Virus record (IMG/VR): IMGVR_UViG_3300021440_000523
Span: 1-24,971 of that record
Length of the DNA stretch: 24,971 nt
Strand: one strand, 5' to 3'
Origin: a virus
A model generated the notes under the pieces. The model was not told where the DNA came from. It worked only from the letters and a program-made list of their open reading frames with translations, and ran no database searches. Each line of letters starts with the position of its first letter. Position 1 is the first letter of the stretch. A program made the position numbers and the translations under genes. Shown in pieces: positions 1 to 6,774 of this stretch.

Positions 1-1
1 C

Positions 2-1819
2 ATCCCCGTCTACAACGAAGAGGGTAAAATCTGTAACCTTTTCGCTTGGGAAGGTCCGGGGAGCAAGATGCTACCTACCGGAGGACTTGTAACGCAACTT
101 TCCGGTATCGAGCAGTTAAAGTCTTGCTCCGATATGGAGATAATTCACGTTATCTGCGAAGGCTATTGGGATGCTATCGCTTTACGTTGGGCTATCTCGA
201 AATCCGACTTAGCCGGTAAGTACCTCGTCTACTCCGTACCGGGAGCTTCTACCTTCAAAAATGAATGGGTAGAGAAGCTAAAAGGTCGTCATATCATCTT
301 GCTCTACGATGCCGACGAACCGGGAAAGAAAGGTATCGAACGAGCGGAGAAGTTGCTAGCTCCCGTAGCTAAATCTCTTCGTCGTATCAATTGGCCGGAA
401 GGTTCCTCAGATGGTTACGACGTTAACGACTTCGTAGCCGAACGTCTCAAGGAACCGAAGAAGGCAGTTAGCGATTTGTTGACGATGCTCGTTCCTTCCA
501 GAGAAAAGGTAGGCAACGGAACAGCTAACGAGACTCCCATCATTGAACGTCCGAAAATTTTCAAGTCTCGTCCTAGCTTTGCTCAAGTCGTAAAAGAGTT
601 TCGGTCAAGTGGGGTTTATCTCGATACCGAAATGGAATCGACGTTAGCAATCATCTATGCCGTAGCTCTCTCCAATCAAATCCTTACTGATTGTCCGGTA
701 TGGCTTTTCGTCGTAGCCCCCCCGGGTAGTGGAAAAACATTATTAACGCTAACACTTTCTGATGCTCCCAGTTGTTACTTCCTCTCTAACCTTCGTCCTC
801 ATGCTCTCGTTAGCGGTTACAAACCTTCTAACGATCCTGACGACGATCCGAGCTTGCTACCTAATCTCATCGGTAAGACGTTAGCCGTTAAGGATTATAC
901 TGAAGTTATGAGTATGCCTAACATGGCTCAAGAAGAGTTATACGGTATGCTTCGTGGTGCTTACGATGGACGAGTAGAGGTAGCTTTCGGGCATGGTGTT
1001 CATCGCATCTATCCTAACTGCCACTTCACGATGATTGCCGCCGTGACTACCGCGATTCACGGACACAACCGAGCATCGTTAGGAGAACGCTTCCTCAAGG
1101 TGAACATGCTCAACAAACGAAAGCACGATAAGAAGGCGCATATCCGTGCCGCTCTCAATCGTGGAACGGACGTAGCTAAATTCGTAGCTAAAGAAGCTCG
1201 AATCAAACAAATAAGTTACGAATTCTTGGACGTACAAATCAACACGAAGAATCTTCCCCGTATCCCCGCTGAAATCAACAACCGTCTTATCAGCTTGGCT
1301 CAAATCCTTGCCGATCTTCGGGCGGATGTTCATCGGCATCACGGCGGGGAATTGTCATATGCTCCCGAATCGGAAGTAGGTACTCGTCCCGCCAAACAGT
1401 TAATGAAATTATCGCAAGGCTTAGCGTACGTCTTCTCGAAAGATATCGTAGATGAACGATGTTACCGGCTCGTAGAAAAAATTGCTTTCGATAGCTGCAT
1501 TGAATACAACCTTCGCGTAGTAGCTTGCTTGATTGCCGCTAAAAAGCCTCTCGAAACTTCTGACGTTGCCTTTCGTTGCGGAATGTCTCACACTAACGTC
1601 CATCGTCGTTTAGAGAACATGATTGAGCTTGAGATAGCTACCCGCGAAAAGATCGTTAAAGAACGTGGTAGACCGTCCTACGGTTATCGAGTATCCGACA
1701 ATTTCTTAGACCTATGGAGGGAAGCTAAAGTAGACGAGAACCGCTTCAAAACGAAAGCTAAAGACGCTCGTAACGCCGTCTCACTCGCTACCGCAGGAAG
1801 TCCGACAAGTGCTAGGTAA
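2..1819 (+). CDS. Toprim-ATPase primase/helicase, 5' end cut by window
   Basis: The reading frame is open from the window edge, so the N-terminus is missing; an internal ATG lies at 68. Counting from that ATG, residues 31-36 (EGYWDA) and 80-83 (YDAD) are the acidic motifs of a Toprim domain, the nucleotidyl-transfer fold of DnaG-type primases. A linker follows, then a P-loop at 217-224 (APPGSGKT) of a helicase-like ATPase. The C-terminal part (about 490-560) looks like a winged helix that could bind DNA. This layout fits a phage replicative primase-helicase that primes and unwinds DNA during replication. A near copy of the dispersed motif (CTTCCAGAGAAAA, 495-507) lies in the inter-domain linker. 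Domain calls are from motifs only; the missing N-terminus may hold a zinc-binding domain. Confidence 0.75.
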   Translation: MPVYNEEGKICNLFAWEGPGSKMLPTGGLVTQLSGIEQLKSCSDMEIIHVICEGYWDAIALRWAISKSDLAGKYLVYSVPGASTFKNEWVEKLKGRHIILLYDADEPGKKGIERAEKLLAPVAKSLRRINWPEGSSDGYDVNDFVAERLKEPKKAVSDLLTMLVPSREKVGNGTANETPIIERPKIFKSRPSFAQVVKEFRSSGVYLDTEMESTLAIIYAVALSNQILTDCPVWLFVVAPPGSGKTLLTLTLSDAPSCYFLSNLRPHALVSGYKPSNDPDDDPSLLPNLIGKTLAVKDYTEVMSMPNMAQEELYGMLRGAYDGRVEVAFGHGVHRIYPNCHFTMIAAVTTAIHGHNRASLGERFLKVNMLNKRKHDKKAHIRAALNRGTDVAKFVAKEARIKQISYEFLDVQINTKNLPRIPAEINNRLISLAQILADLRADVHRHHGGELSYAPESEVGTRPAKQLMKLSQGLAYVFSKDIVDERCYRLVEKIAFDSCIEYNLRVVACLIAAKKPLETSDVAFRCGMSHTNVHRRLENMIELEIATREKIVKERGRPSYGYRVSDNFLDLWREAKVDENRFKTKAKDARNAVSLATAGSPTSAR

Positions 1820-1844
1820 TATGCCGTTCGCAAACACCCGTACG

Positions 1845-1860
1845 TTTCTCTTCCAGAAAA
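1845..1860 (+). repeat. dispersed motif copy, exact core 1851-1860
   Basis: Core TTCCAGAAAA preceded by TTTCTC. The copy lies between the primase gene and the start at 1872, with its A-run merging into the ribosome-binding site. Confidence 0.8.
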
Positions 1861-1871
1861 GGAAATCTCAG

Positions 1872-2435
1872 ATGCCGTTAGCCAACTCTCTCCAACGACG
1901 TTTGGAAACCATGAAGGATGCCGTAGCTCTACAACTTCTCAATCGTAAGGTGATTGGGTGGTTCCAAGATCGTACCGCTCACGTTGATGCCGATAAGCTG
2001 ATGAATTCGGACTTGTTCAACAAAGTTTATACGGACTTCGCTACGCTTCTCAATCAACTCCAAGCTCAAGTAGCGGTAATCCAACAAGACAATCGTATCA
2101 CTCTCTCAGAAGCTGTTAGCTTCATCGGTAGTGCGATTCAACAAGCATACTTGATCGTCAACAAGTACGCCGCTACTCCTTCCGACCGTAAAGACTTAGT
2201 ATTGATGCTCGTAGACGAGTTCTACGCTAAGGTACTTGCTCCTCTTGATATTCCGTACGTTCCTTCCGTCGTGGAAAACACTTTCCTTGATCCGATGATT
2301 GGTAAAGGTCTTCACTACGCCGTAGACGGACTCTACGACGTTATCGTGAATGCTCTCTTCACGACTCCTCCGCTACAAGCATCTAATATCGGAAGTCCGT
2401 CTCCGAATGTCGGTTCCGCCAATCCCAACAACTAA
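1872..2435 (+). CDS. hypothetical helical protein (187 aa)
   Basis: I do not recognise this protein. It is mostly predicted helix with many Ala, Leu, Gln and Val residues, has no clear membrane segment, and ends in a Pro/Ser/Asn-rich tail of about 25 residues that is probably disordered. I chose ATG 1872 because AAAAGGAAA lies just upstream. In-frame starts at GTG 1809 and ATG 1821 would make it 208 or 204 aa but would overlap or abut the primase gene end and place the dispersed motif (1845-1860) inside the gene. With the 1872 start the motif sits between the two genes and overlaps the ribosome-binding site, so it could affect this gene's expression. Confidence 0.6.
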   Translation: MPLANSLQRRLETMKDAVALQLLNRKVIGWFQDRTAHVDADKLMNSDLFNKVYTDFATLLNQLQAQVAVIQQDNRITLSEAVSFIGSAIQQAYLIVNKYAATPSDRKDLVLMLVDEFYAKVLAPLDIPYVPSVVENTFLDPMIGKGLHYAVDGLYDVIVNALFTTPPLQASNIGSPSPNVGSANPNN

Positions 2436-2460
2436 CTTCCCATTCTCGGAAGGTACACGC

Positions 2461-2853
2461 ATGTTATTTTCCCAAGCTACTGTTTCATTCGACGCTTCCA
2501 AGTCTTTCAATGGTCACTCTTTACTGATGCTTGCTGCTATAGGCATCTGTATCACAATCGTTTGCAACATTCCGCTACTCTACAATTGGTTTCAAGCATG
2601 GAAGAACAGGCAGGTAGTCAATGTTGTCGATAACCTTCCTCCTCTCATGCCTACTAATCAATCCCACGACGAACCACCTACCGAAGCAGAGTATCGCGTG
2701 ATGCTCTTCGGATGGGTAGATGAGATTCGGAGCTATGCCGTAGAGACGGGTAACGATAAGGCTCTCGCTACCGCTAACACGCTCATCAACGATCTATTAG
2801 CTACCGTGCCTAAGAAGGAGGCTAACAATGCAGTACCGACGATTACTACCTGA
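2461..2853 (+). CDS. small single-pass membrane protein (130 aa)
   Basis: ATG 2461 has GGAAGG 8 nt upstream; an in-frame ATG at 2350 would overlap the preceding gene by 86 nt and is less likely. Residues about 19-43 form one strongly hydrophobic stretch, followed by a basic residue pair and a polar C-terminal region of about 85 residues with acidic helices. The topology is that of an N-terminally anchored protein. Its end overlaps the start of the next small membrane-protein gene (ATG 2828) by 26 nt, which suggests translational coupling. Small anchored proteins in phage accessory regions include holins, spanins and superinfection-exclusion proteins; nothing here separates these options. Confidence 0.6.
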   Translation: MLFSQATVSFDASKSFNGHSLLMLAAIGICITIVCNIPLLYNWFQAWKNRQVVNVVDNLPPLMPTNQSHDEPPTEAEYRVMLFGWVDEIRSYAVETGNDKALATANTLINDLLATVPKKEANNAVPTITT

Positions 2854-2896
2854 TTATCGTGGAGTTATTATTACGACTCTCTTCATCATGGCATGT

Positions 2897-2904
2897 ATTG
2901 AATG
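2897..2904 (+). repeat. left target-site duplication (ATTGAATG)
   Basis: An 8-bp direct repeat identical to 4086-4093 borders the element. Eight base pairs is the usual duplication length of the IS1595 family. Confidence 0.85.
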
Positions 2905-2928
2905 GGTAACTACTTACTTGACTCATCA
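2905..2928 (+). repeat. left terminal inverted repeat of the IS
   Basis: It begins with GG and ends in TACTTGACTCATCA. It pairs with 4062-4085 in inverted orientation, with mismatches at positions 3, 9 and 10. Confidence 0.85.
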
Positions 2929-2941
2929 AGGTGACACATGA

Positions 2942-3085
2942 TTACTTCTTACGCTTCCGTGCCTTTTTCTTTTGCTTCTTCGCGGCATCCTTCTCGATTT
3001 CGCGGTCTAGTTCCGCTTTTGGTACTTGCGCTAGTTTGCCTAGCAGGTCTCGAAAGTCGCCAATCCGTTCGCGCTTCGTGTTCAT
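2942..3085 (-). CDS. 47-aa Lys-rich protein of the IS
   Basis: The ATG overlaps the transposase stop in an ATGA arrangement, so the two are probably translationally coupled. The first 30 residues (start MNTKRERIGDFRDLLGKL) look like an amphipathic helix; the last 15 are almost all Lys and Arg. I recall similar short, basic-tailed proteins next to transposases in planctomycete genomes, which would make it a conserved passenger or accessory protein of this IS group, but this is from memory. It could help bind DNA ends or only be a remnant. It is too short for a confident family call. Confidence 0.5.
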   Translation of the reverse strand: MNTKRERIGDFRDLLGKLAQVPKAELDREIEKDAAKKQKKKARKRKK

Positions 3086-3741
3086 TTGATCCCCATAAAA
3101 CCGGCGTCGCCTTGGGCGGTCAGTTGTCGGAAGGTCAGCCGCTTGCCCACTACGTCCGACAGGATGCGGCGGAACCGTCCGCCGATCTTCTCCATGCGGA
3201 CCTCTCCGCCGCGTTCCAAGAGCCCCTGGACGATTGCCTTGCCCACCGTGCCGCGCCCCTTGATCTTGTCGGCCCGCTTGTGCTTGTGCATGTTGCGGGC
3301 CTTCCCGCCGATAAACGTCTCATCGGACTCCACCTCGCCGCTGAGTTTGCGGAACGACTTGGTTTGCATCGCCAGCCGGATTCTGTGCAGCATGAACCAC
3401 GCCGTCTTTTGAGTGACGCCGAGCGACCGGCCCAACTCGCAGGACGAAATGCCGTTCTTCGCGTTGGCGATGCACCACACCGCGACGAACCACTTATTCA
3501 GGCCGAGCGGGCTATCCTCAAAGATCGTGCCGACCTTACACGAGAACTGTTTGCGGCAGTCCTTCGCCTTGCATTGCAGCATCGACCGGCTGGTGATGAC
3601 GCCGACCGATTCGCAGCCGCACTTAGGGCAGGCCAGTTTGCCGTCAGGCCACTTGGCCGCGAGCATCGCCTTGAACGTCACGGCCGGATCGGCGAAGTAG
3701 GTCACGGCTTCGAGCAGGGTTTTCGGGGTGTCGTCGTTCAT
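3082..3741 (-). CDS. IS1595-type transposase with in-frame core deletion
   Basis: The 219-aa protein has the IS1595/ISXO2 layout at its start: a zinc ribbon (C38-x2-C41 and C57-x4-C62), a helix-turn-helix-like region (about 98-125), and the first acidic catalytic residue D140 in ESDETFIGGK. The alignment then breaks: after about residue 186 it jumps to GGRFRRILSDVVGKRLTF, which in this family is the extreme C-terminal end. Roughly 80-110 residues carrying the second and third catalytic positions appear to be missing without loss of frame. The usual family length is about 300 aa. It could still bind the element's ends but should not catalyse transposition. It starts 3 nt after the stop of the Cys-rich gene upstream. 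Confidence 0.75.
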   Translation of the reverse strand: MNDDTPKTLLEAVTYFADPAVTFKAMLAAKWPDGKLACPKCGCESVGVITSRSMLQCKAKDCRKQFSCKVGTIFEDSPLGLNKWFVAVWCIANAKNGISSCELGRSLGVTQKTAWFMLHRIRLAMQTKSFRKLSGEVESDETFIGGKARNMHKHKRADKIKGRGTVGKAIVQGLLERGGEVRMEKIGGRFRRILSDVVGKRLTFRQLTAQGDAGFMGIK

Positions 3742-3744
3742 GGA

Positions 3745-3948
3745 CTAATACTCGCCCTTTCCAACGTCTTTTTTGTCGATTCCGAGGATTCTCGCTTCGG
3801 TTGCCTCGCTGGCAGCAATGACCAGTCGGCGGAACTTCGGGCAGGCATCACGGCAGCCGCAGTCACAGCCTGGGCCGCAACATTCGCAGCCACGACCGCC
3901 AGGGCACCTACTGCGGGACCGCCTTACTTGATCGTTCACGGTTTTCAT
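3745..3948 (-). CDS. 67-aa Cys-rich protein of the IS
   Basis: It lies directly upstream of the transposase on the same strand, with a 3-nt gap. Residues 15-36 hold eight cysteines spaced among Gly, Asp and Pro, a pattern suited to binding a metal such as zinc; the N-terminal part is basic. I do not recognise it as a named family. It is inside the inverted repeats, so it travels with the element as a passenger or a transposition cofactor. An annotation pipeline may miss it because of its length and composition. Confidence 0.4.
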   Translation of the reverse strand: MKTVNDQVRRSRSRCPGGRGCECCGPGCDCGCRDACPKFRRLVIAASEATEARILGIDKKDVGKGEY

Positions 3949-4061
3949 ACGGCCTCCAGCGCTTCACGCATCGCGTTCAACGGTTAGTTGGTGCGACATG
4001 GCTTCGGCTCCAAAAACGAGAGATATTCACTGCCCATAAACCAATCATAGCCGCTTAAGTC

Positions 4062-4085
4062 TGATGAGTCAAGTATATAGTTGCC
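4062..4085 (-). repeat. right terminal inverted repeat of the IS
   Basis: Reverse complement of the left repeat at 21 of 24 positions, with a perfect inner 14 bp at 4062-4075. Confidence 0.85.
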
Positions 4086-4093
4086 ATTGAATG
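4086..4093 (+). repeat. right target-site duplication (ATTGAATG)
   Basis: Identical to 2897-2904. The interrupted reading frame resumes through this copy. Confidence 0.85.
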
Positions 4094-4195
4094 GGGTCTT
4101 ATCTTCGCTCACGCCTACTATCCCCGCGAAGTAAATCTAATCGTTAACGTCGTCTGTAACGAACTACGAATCGACTAATAGCAAGGAGCTACGGC

Positions 4196-4495
4196 ATGGC
4201 AGCGAAGAAGCAAGACGCTAAGACTTCCGCAGTAGAACTAACGGCTACGGAACGTACGTTGCTTGATGAGGTACACAATCTCAAGCATCGGCTAGTGTTG
4301 ATGGAAGAAGCTCGCAGGCTTGTTATTGGAGTGGTAGAGTTCCTGATGGACCTACAAGCCGGTAAATACCCTTTTCTTCCAGAAAAAGGAGATACTGCCG
4401 GGGATACCTCTAGGAACCCCGATTCTTGCCGCTGTCACGCTTCTCCTCCTACTTGCGGCTCTCTTGACCCATACCCCGTTCCTGACGCATCTTAA
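4196..4495 (+). CDS. hypothetical coiled-coil protein, C-terminal frame doubtful
   Basis: AAGGAG lies 9 nt before ATG 4196, and the first 65 residues look genuine: a Lys-rich start and a charged helical stretch that may form a coiled coil. After the dispersed motif (4372-4387) the frame gives a Pro/Ser/Cys-rich tail of about 34 residues that does not look like a natural protein. The +1 frame at the same place encodes a strong membrane helix (see 4395-4505). Either the gene really ends oddly, or the native product shifts frame at the A-run in the motif, or there is a one-base error or mutation there. The function is unknown. Confidence 0.5.
   Translation: MAAKKQDAKTSAVELTATERTLLDEVHNLKHRLVLMEEARRLVIGVVEFLMDLQAGKYPFLPEKGDTAGDTSRNPDSCRCHASPPTCGSLDPYPVPDAS
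4372..4387 (+). repeat. dispersed motif copy, exact core 4377-4386
   Basis: TTTTCTTCCAGAAAAA, inside the 4196 gene and read there as Leu-Pro-Glu-Lys. Coding character changes frame exactly here. Confidence 0.85.
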
Positions 4496-4505
4496 GCGAA
4501 GCTAG
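4395..4505 (+). CDS. membrane-helix reading frame without a normal start
   Basis: From about 4392 to the TAG at 4503-4505 this frame encodes a Leu/Ala-rich stretch (PILAAVTLLLLLAALL) followed by a short basic end, a convincing transmembrane helix. The frame is closed upstream by TGA at 4344-4346 and has no ATG, GTG or TTG; the only candidate is CTG 4395, with AAAAAGGAG ending 3 nt before it, which is very close. It may instead be the second half of the 4196 gene reached by a +1 shift. The coordinates cover only the part after the possible CTG start. Confidence 0.3.
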   Translation: MPGIPLGTPILAAVTLLLLLAALLTHTPFLTHLKRS

Positions 4506-4592
4506 GCCCATTCCTGAGTCTGTTAAGGTAGGTAATTTATATATCCGTAGGTCCAATCAACCATCAAACTCTACTTATATCAAGGTTCTTTT

Positions 4593-5039
4593 ATGGATAG
4601 TACCGCCCCTCCCGTACGTTGGAAACTGCCCCTAGTTCTCACGCTCGTAGCTCACCTATTCATTACTCAAGGTTGGCTAGGTCTTGACTCGATTGCCGGT
4701 GATCCTCCCGGACCTAGAACAGCTAACATCGTGTACGAATCTTTCAATTTAGACCCTCACTTCGATGATACTCTCCGTCTCCTTCGTACCGGACCTACCT
4801 ACGCTCAGCTACAAGCGGAAGGAGACAAGGTAGTTATTCTTGACAAAGATGCTAAAGACGAGAACAACAATCCCTCTCCGATTGTCGCTCAAGCTCTCAA
4901 GGTGTTAGGTGATATTCCGCTACCGGCTATCGTAGTTATCAACCCTGCCACTAAGCACGTAACGTATAAAGGGAGTCTCTTCGATCCTTCATCACAGAAG
5001 TATCTAACCGCTGACCAAATCTCTAAACTCATTAAGTAG
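4593..5039 (+). CDS. N-terminally anchored or exported protein (148 aa)
   Basis: ATG 4593 is preceded by CAAGG. Residues 13-29 form a hydrophobic stretch after a basic residue, so the protein is either secreted or anchored with its bulk outside the cytoplasm. The remaining 115 residues alternate strands and helices; the part around LPAIVVINP followed by a strand and a terminal helix is loosely like the end of a thioredoxin fold, but no CXXC motif is present. I do not assign a function. It heads a tight run with the genes at 5046 and 5255, the latter a cysteine protease, so a shared role at the cell surface or in lysis is possible. Confidence 0.6.
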   Translation: MDSTAPPVRWKLPLVLTLVAHLFITQGWLGLDSIAGDPPGPRTANIVYESFNLDPHFDDTLRLLRTGPTYAQLQAEGDKVVILDKDAKDENNNPSPIVAQALKVLGDIPLPAIVVINPATKHVTYKGSLFDPSSQKYLTADQISKLIK

Positions 5040-5045
5040 GTAGTT

Positions 5046-5255
5046 ATGCTTCTCTCTCAACAATTAAAGAATCGCCTACCTTCGCATCCGAAACGTTCGT
5101 TACCTCTCGGTTATGAAGAGACAAAGGACGAAGATAGAACAATAGTAACTACCGAAACGGAGATGTTAAATCGTATCATCGGCGGCGATTTAATTCCGAT
5201 AGCTCGTAGTACCTTACTACGGATCATTGAAACACTAGAAAAAGGTAATCTCTAA
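5046..5255 (+). CDS. hypothetical 69-aa protein
   Basis: A small gene 6 nt after the previous stop, with AAGTAGG upstream, whose stop overlaps the start of the protease gene by one base (TAATG). The protein has a basic N-terminal third, an acidic middle (EETKDEDR) and an amphipathic C-terminal helix. No family is recognised. The tight coupling to the protease on one side and the exported protein on the other suggests that the three are made together; an inhibitor or chaperone of the protease is possible but unsupported. Confidence 0.55.
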   Translation: MLLSQQLKNRLPSHPKRSLPLGYEETKDEDRTIVTTETEMLNRIIGGDLIPIARSTLLRIIETLEKGNL

Positions 5256-6082
5256 TGTCTCTAGTAGTTAATCCGCAATTTGTAGATTGCGACTTCCGTA
5301 CGTTCCCTCAATACGTGATGGGTGAAGTACGCCCTAGTCCTCAGGCTATGCAAGCCTATCTAGACTCCGCTACCACTTACGAAGATGCCGTATCACTTAT
5401 CCCTAAATCTGATTGGCAAACTCTTTCCCACGATACGCAGCAAGCTAAGAGCGGATTAGAATACCTAATCAATCGCATATACTCGCAAGGGCAGGAAGGG
5501 AGCTGTGTGGCAAATGCGTCCGATCAAGGCGTACAAGTCCGTTGGAACTTCCAACTAGGGCTAGCTAACTTCGTAGACCTAGCACCTATCAGCCTCTACA
5601 AGCTGATTGGTAGTAGTCCTATGTCGGGAAGTATGGTTAGCGATGCTCTCGAAACTCTCAAGCAAGTAGGTACGCTTCCTCTCGATACCCCGGAAAATAT
5701 CAAACGTTTCGGAGCAGACGCATGTATGCCCGCTACAGGGTTCTACACTCGTTTCCCTGCTAAGCATAAGGAGACTGCTAAGAGCTTCCGTATCGACGAA
5801 TACAACGTTATCCGTACGTTTGAAGGACTCGTTACGTCTCTGCTACGTGGTGAACCAGTCGTAGTAGGTCGTAACGGTCATAGCATCCTCTATCTAGGTA
5901 TCCTCTTTATCGACGGCAAGATGTATTTCTTGTACGTTAACTCTTGGGGTAAGTGGGGTATGGCGGCAGGTAACTTCGGTTACGGTTTCGGACTCGATTC
6001 GGAATCGGTAGGTCGTAAGTCTGCCGGATGGGCTTTCTCGATTCGTTCCGTACTCGTACCTTCCTGGGCTCTTGCCGCTTAG
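5255..6082 (+). CDS. papain-like (C1A) cysteine protease
   Basis: The 275-aa protein has the full set of C1A active-site signatures: oxyanion glutamine Q78 and catalytic C84 in QGQEGSC, histidine H209 in NGHS, and asparagine N229 in VNSWGKWG. Their order and spacing fit papain-family peptidases, which cleave peptide bonds through a Cys-His pair. No signal peptide or membrane segment is visible, and the roughly 75 residues before the catalytic Cys are short for a standard inhibitory propeptide. It follows the 69-aa gene with a TAATG overlap. Candidate roles are processing of virion proteins, attack on a host protein, or degradation of a protein-rich envelope at lysis. The fold call is strong; the role is open. 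Confidence 0.8.
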   Translation: MSLVVNPQFVDCDFRTFPQYVMGEVRPSPQAMQAYLDSATTYEDAVSLIPKSDWQTLSHDTQQAKSGLEYLINRIYSQGQEGSCVANASDQGVQVRWNFQLGLANFVDLAPISLYKLIGSSPMSGSMVSDALETLKQVGTLPLDTPENIKRFGADACMPATGFYTRFPAKHKETAKSFRIDEYNVIRTFEGLVTSLLRGEPVVVGRNGHSILYLGILFIDGKMYFLYVNSWGKWGMAAGNFGYGFGLDSESVGRKSAGWAFSIRSVLVPSWALAA

Positions 6083-6106
6083 TAACTTTAGAAAGGATTC
6101 TCACGC

Positions 6107-6286
6107 ATGTTAGTTCTATCGAGACAAAAGGGAGAAGCGATTGTTATCGGTGACGGTCTCATAACCGTAATCGTTCAAGAGATCAGAGGAGATAAGGTAC
6201 GATTAGCTTTTGAAGCTCCTAAGGATATCAGTATCCATCGTAAAGAAGTTCAAGACGCAATCGAACGAGAGAAGAAGCATAAGTAA
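6107..6286 (+). CDS. csrA: CsrA-family RNA-binding translational regulator
   Basis: The 59-aa product starts MLVLSRQKGEAIVIGD and has EIRGDKVRLAFEAPKDI and IHRKEV, matching CsrA along its whole length. The RNA-contact residues known from CsrA are present: L4 and R6 at the N-terminus and the H-R pair at 44-45. CsrA dimers bind GGA motifs, often over ribosome-binding sites, and change translation or stability of the mRNA. It sits 24 nt after the protease gene, with AAAGGA 8-9 nt before the ATG. A phage copy could switch host physiology or control the phage's own messages, most of which have GGAG-type binding sites. Confidence 0.9.
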   Translation: MLVLSRQKGEAIVIGDGLITVIVQEIRGDKVRLAFEAPKDISIHRKEVQDAIEREKKHK

Positions 6287-6333
6287 TCTTGAAACCGTAA
6301 CCACGCATACGGTACGTTTCAGTAGTTCCGTTC

Positions 6334-6345
6334 CTATCCAGAAAA
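6334..6345 (+). repeat. dispersed motif near copy (one mismatch)
   Basis: ATCCAGAAAA at 6336-6345 differs from the core in its first base. It lies between csrA and the lipoprotein gene, just before the GAGAGG ribosome-binding site. Confidence 0.55.
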
Positions 6346-6357
6346 GAGAGGTATCGT

Positions 6358-6732
6358 ATGCGTAGTTTTATTGTCTGTAGTCTGTTGTTAACTGTGCTAT
6401 GTTCCGTTCCCGGCTGTAACGAAGAGTTAGCACAAGCGGAGACTTGGGAGGATACCCAAGTAGCGTCTTACATCGGTAGCGGTTCTTTTCTGGAAGAAAA
6501 TGTACCTACTGTTACAGAATCCCCGGTACGTTACCGATGGGTACAGAAGTGCAACGGTAATAGCTGTGAGTGGGTTCAACAGCCTATCCCGGATAGCATC
6601 TCTACTCCGCAAGCTACCGTAGTCCGTAGCTATTCTAGTTCTAGCTACCGTGCTACTCCTCTCCGTGCTTTAGGTGGCCTGGTACGTGGTCTATTCTCCC
6701 ATATCCGTAGTCGTTTCAGCCGTGGTTGCTAG
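6358..6732 (+). CDS. small lipoprotein (124 aa)
   Basis: The N-terminus (MRSFIVCSLLLTVLCSVPGC) has a short basic start, a hydrophobic core and a lipobox-like VPGC, giving a lipidated Cys at residue 20. The mature part has the pattern YRWVQKCNGNSCEWV, which I remember from short exported planctomycete proteins, and a Ser- then Arg-rich C-terminus. It is expected in a membrane, facing away from the cytoplasm. Outer spanins are lipoproteins of similar size, so a role in lysis is possible, but no inner partner is identified. GAGAGG lies upstream of the ATG, and a perfect reverse copy of the dispersed motif (6486-6500) is inside the gene. Confidence 0.65.
   Translation: MRSFIVCSLLLTVLCSVPGCNEELAQAETWEDTQVASYIGSGSFLEENVPTVTESPVRYRWVQKCNGNSCEWVQQPIPDSISTPQATVVRSYSSSSYRATPLRALGGLVRGLFSHIRSRFSRGC
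6486..6500 (-). repeat. dispersed motif copy, full 15-bp palindromic form
   Basis: TTTTCTGGAAGAAAA on the + strand, the reverse orientation of most copies, inside the lipoprotein gene where it is read Phe-Leu-Glu-Glu. Confidence 0.85.
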
Positions 6733-6774
6733 TTAACTTCTAACACGCAATCACAATCGTTACGGAGATAAGCT

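Larger units (their letters stand above)
2905..4085 (-). mobile_element. IS1595-family insertion element, transposase internally deleted
   Basis: The 1181-bp element is bounded by inverted repeats at 2905-2928 and 4062-4085 that match at 21 of 24 positions, the inner 14 perfectly (TACTTGACTCATCA). It is flanked by perfect 8-bp duplications. Three genes are on the - strand: a 67-aa Cys-rich protein, the transposase and a 47-aa Lys-rich protein. The element is clearly richer in G+C than the phage and has different codon use, so it came from outside, presumably from the host chromosome. The transposase lacks part of its catalytic core, so this copy is probably non-autonomous and was moved by an intact relative. 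Confidence 0.88.
2828..4178 (+). pseudogene. small membrane-protein gene split by IS insertion
   Basis: The left part (2828-2904) starts at an ATG behind AAGGAG and runs to the edge of the insertion element; the right part resumes at 4094. Removing 2905-4085 together with one copy of the 8-bp duplication ATTGAATG joins the two parts in frame into a 53-codon gene ending at TAA 4176-4178. The rebuilt protein has one hydrophobic segment at about residues 13-33 that spans the junction. As it stands the left part would be translated into the element for 11 codons and stop at 2938-2940, giving a 37-aa product that may keep part of the membrane segment. The exact frame restoration indicates a recent insertion. 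The function of the intact gene is unknown; a holin-like role is only a guess. Confidence 0.8.

Noticed and set aside
2938-3987. Long + strand reading frame of 349 codons across the IS
   Set aside because: It is the mirror of the IS genes on the - strand, kept open by high G+C. The - strand proteins have recognisable domains; this one does not.
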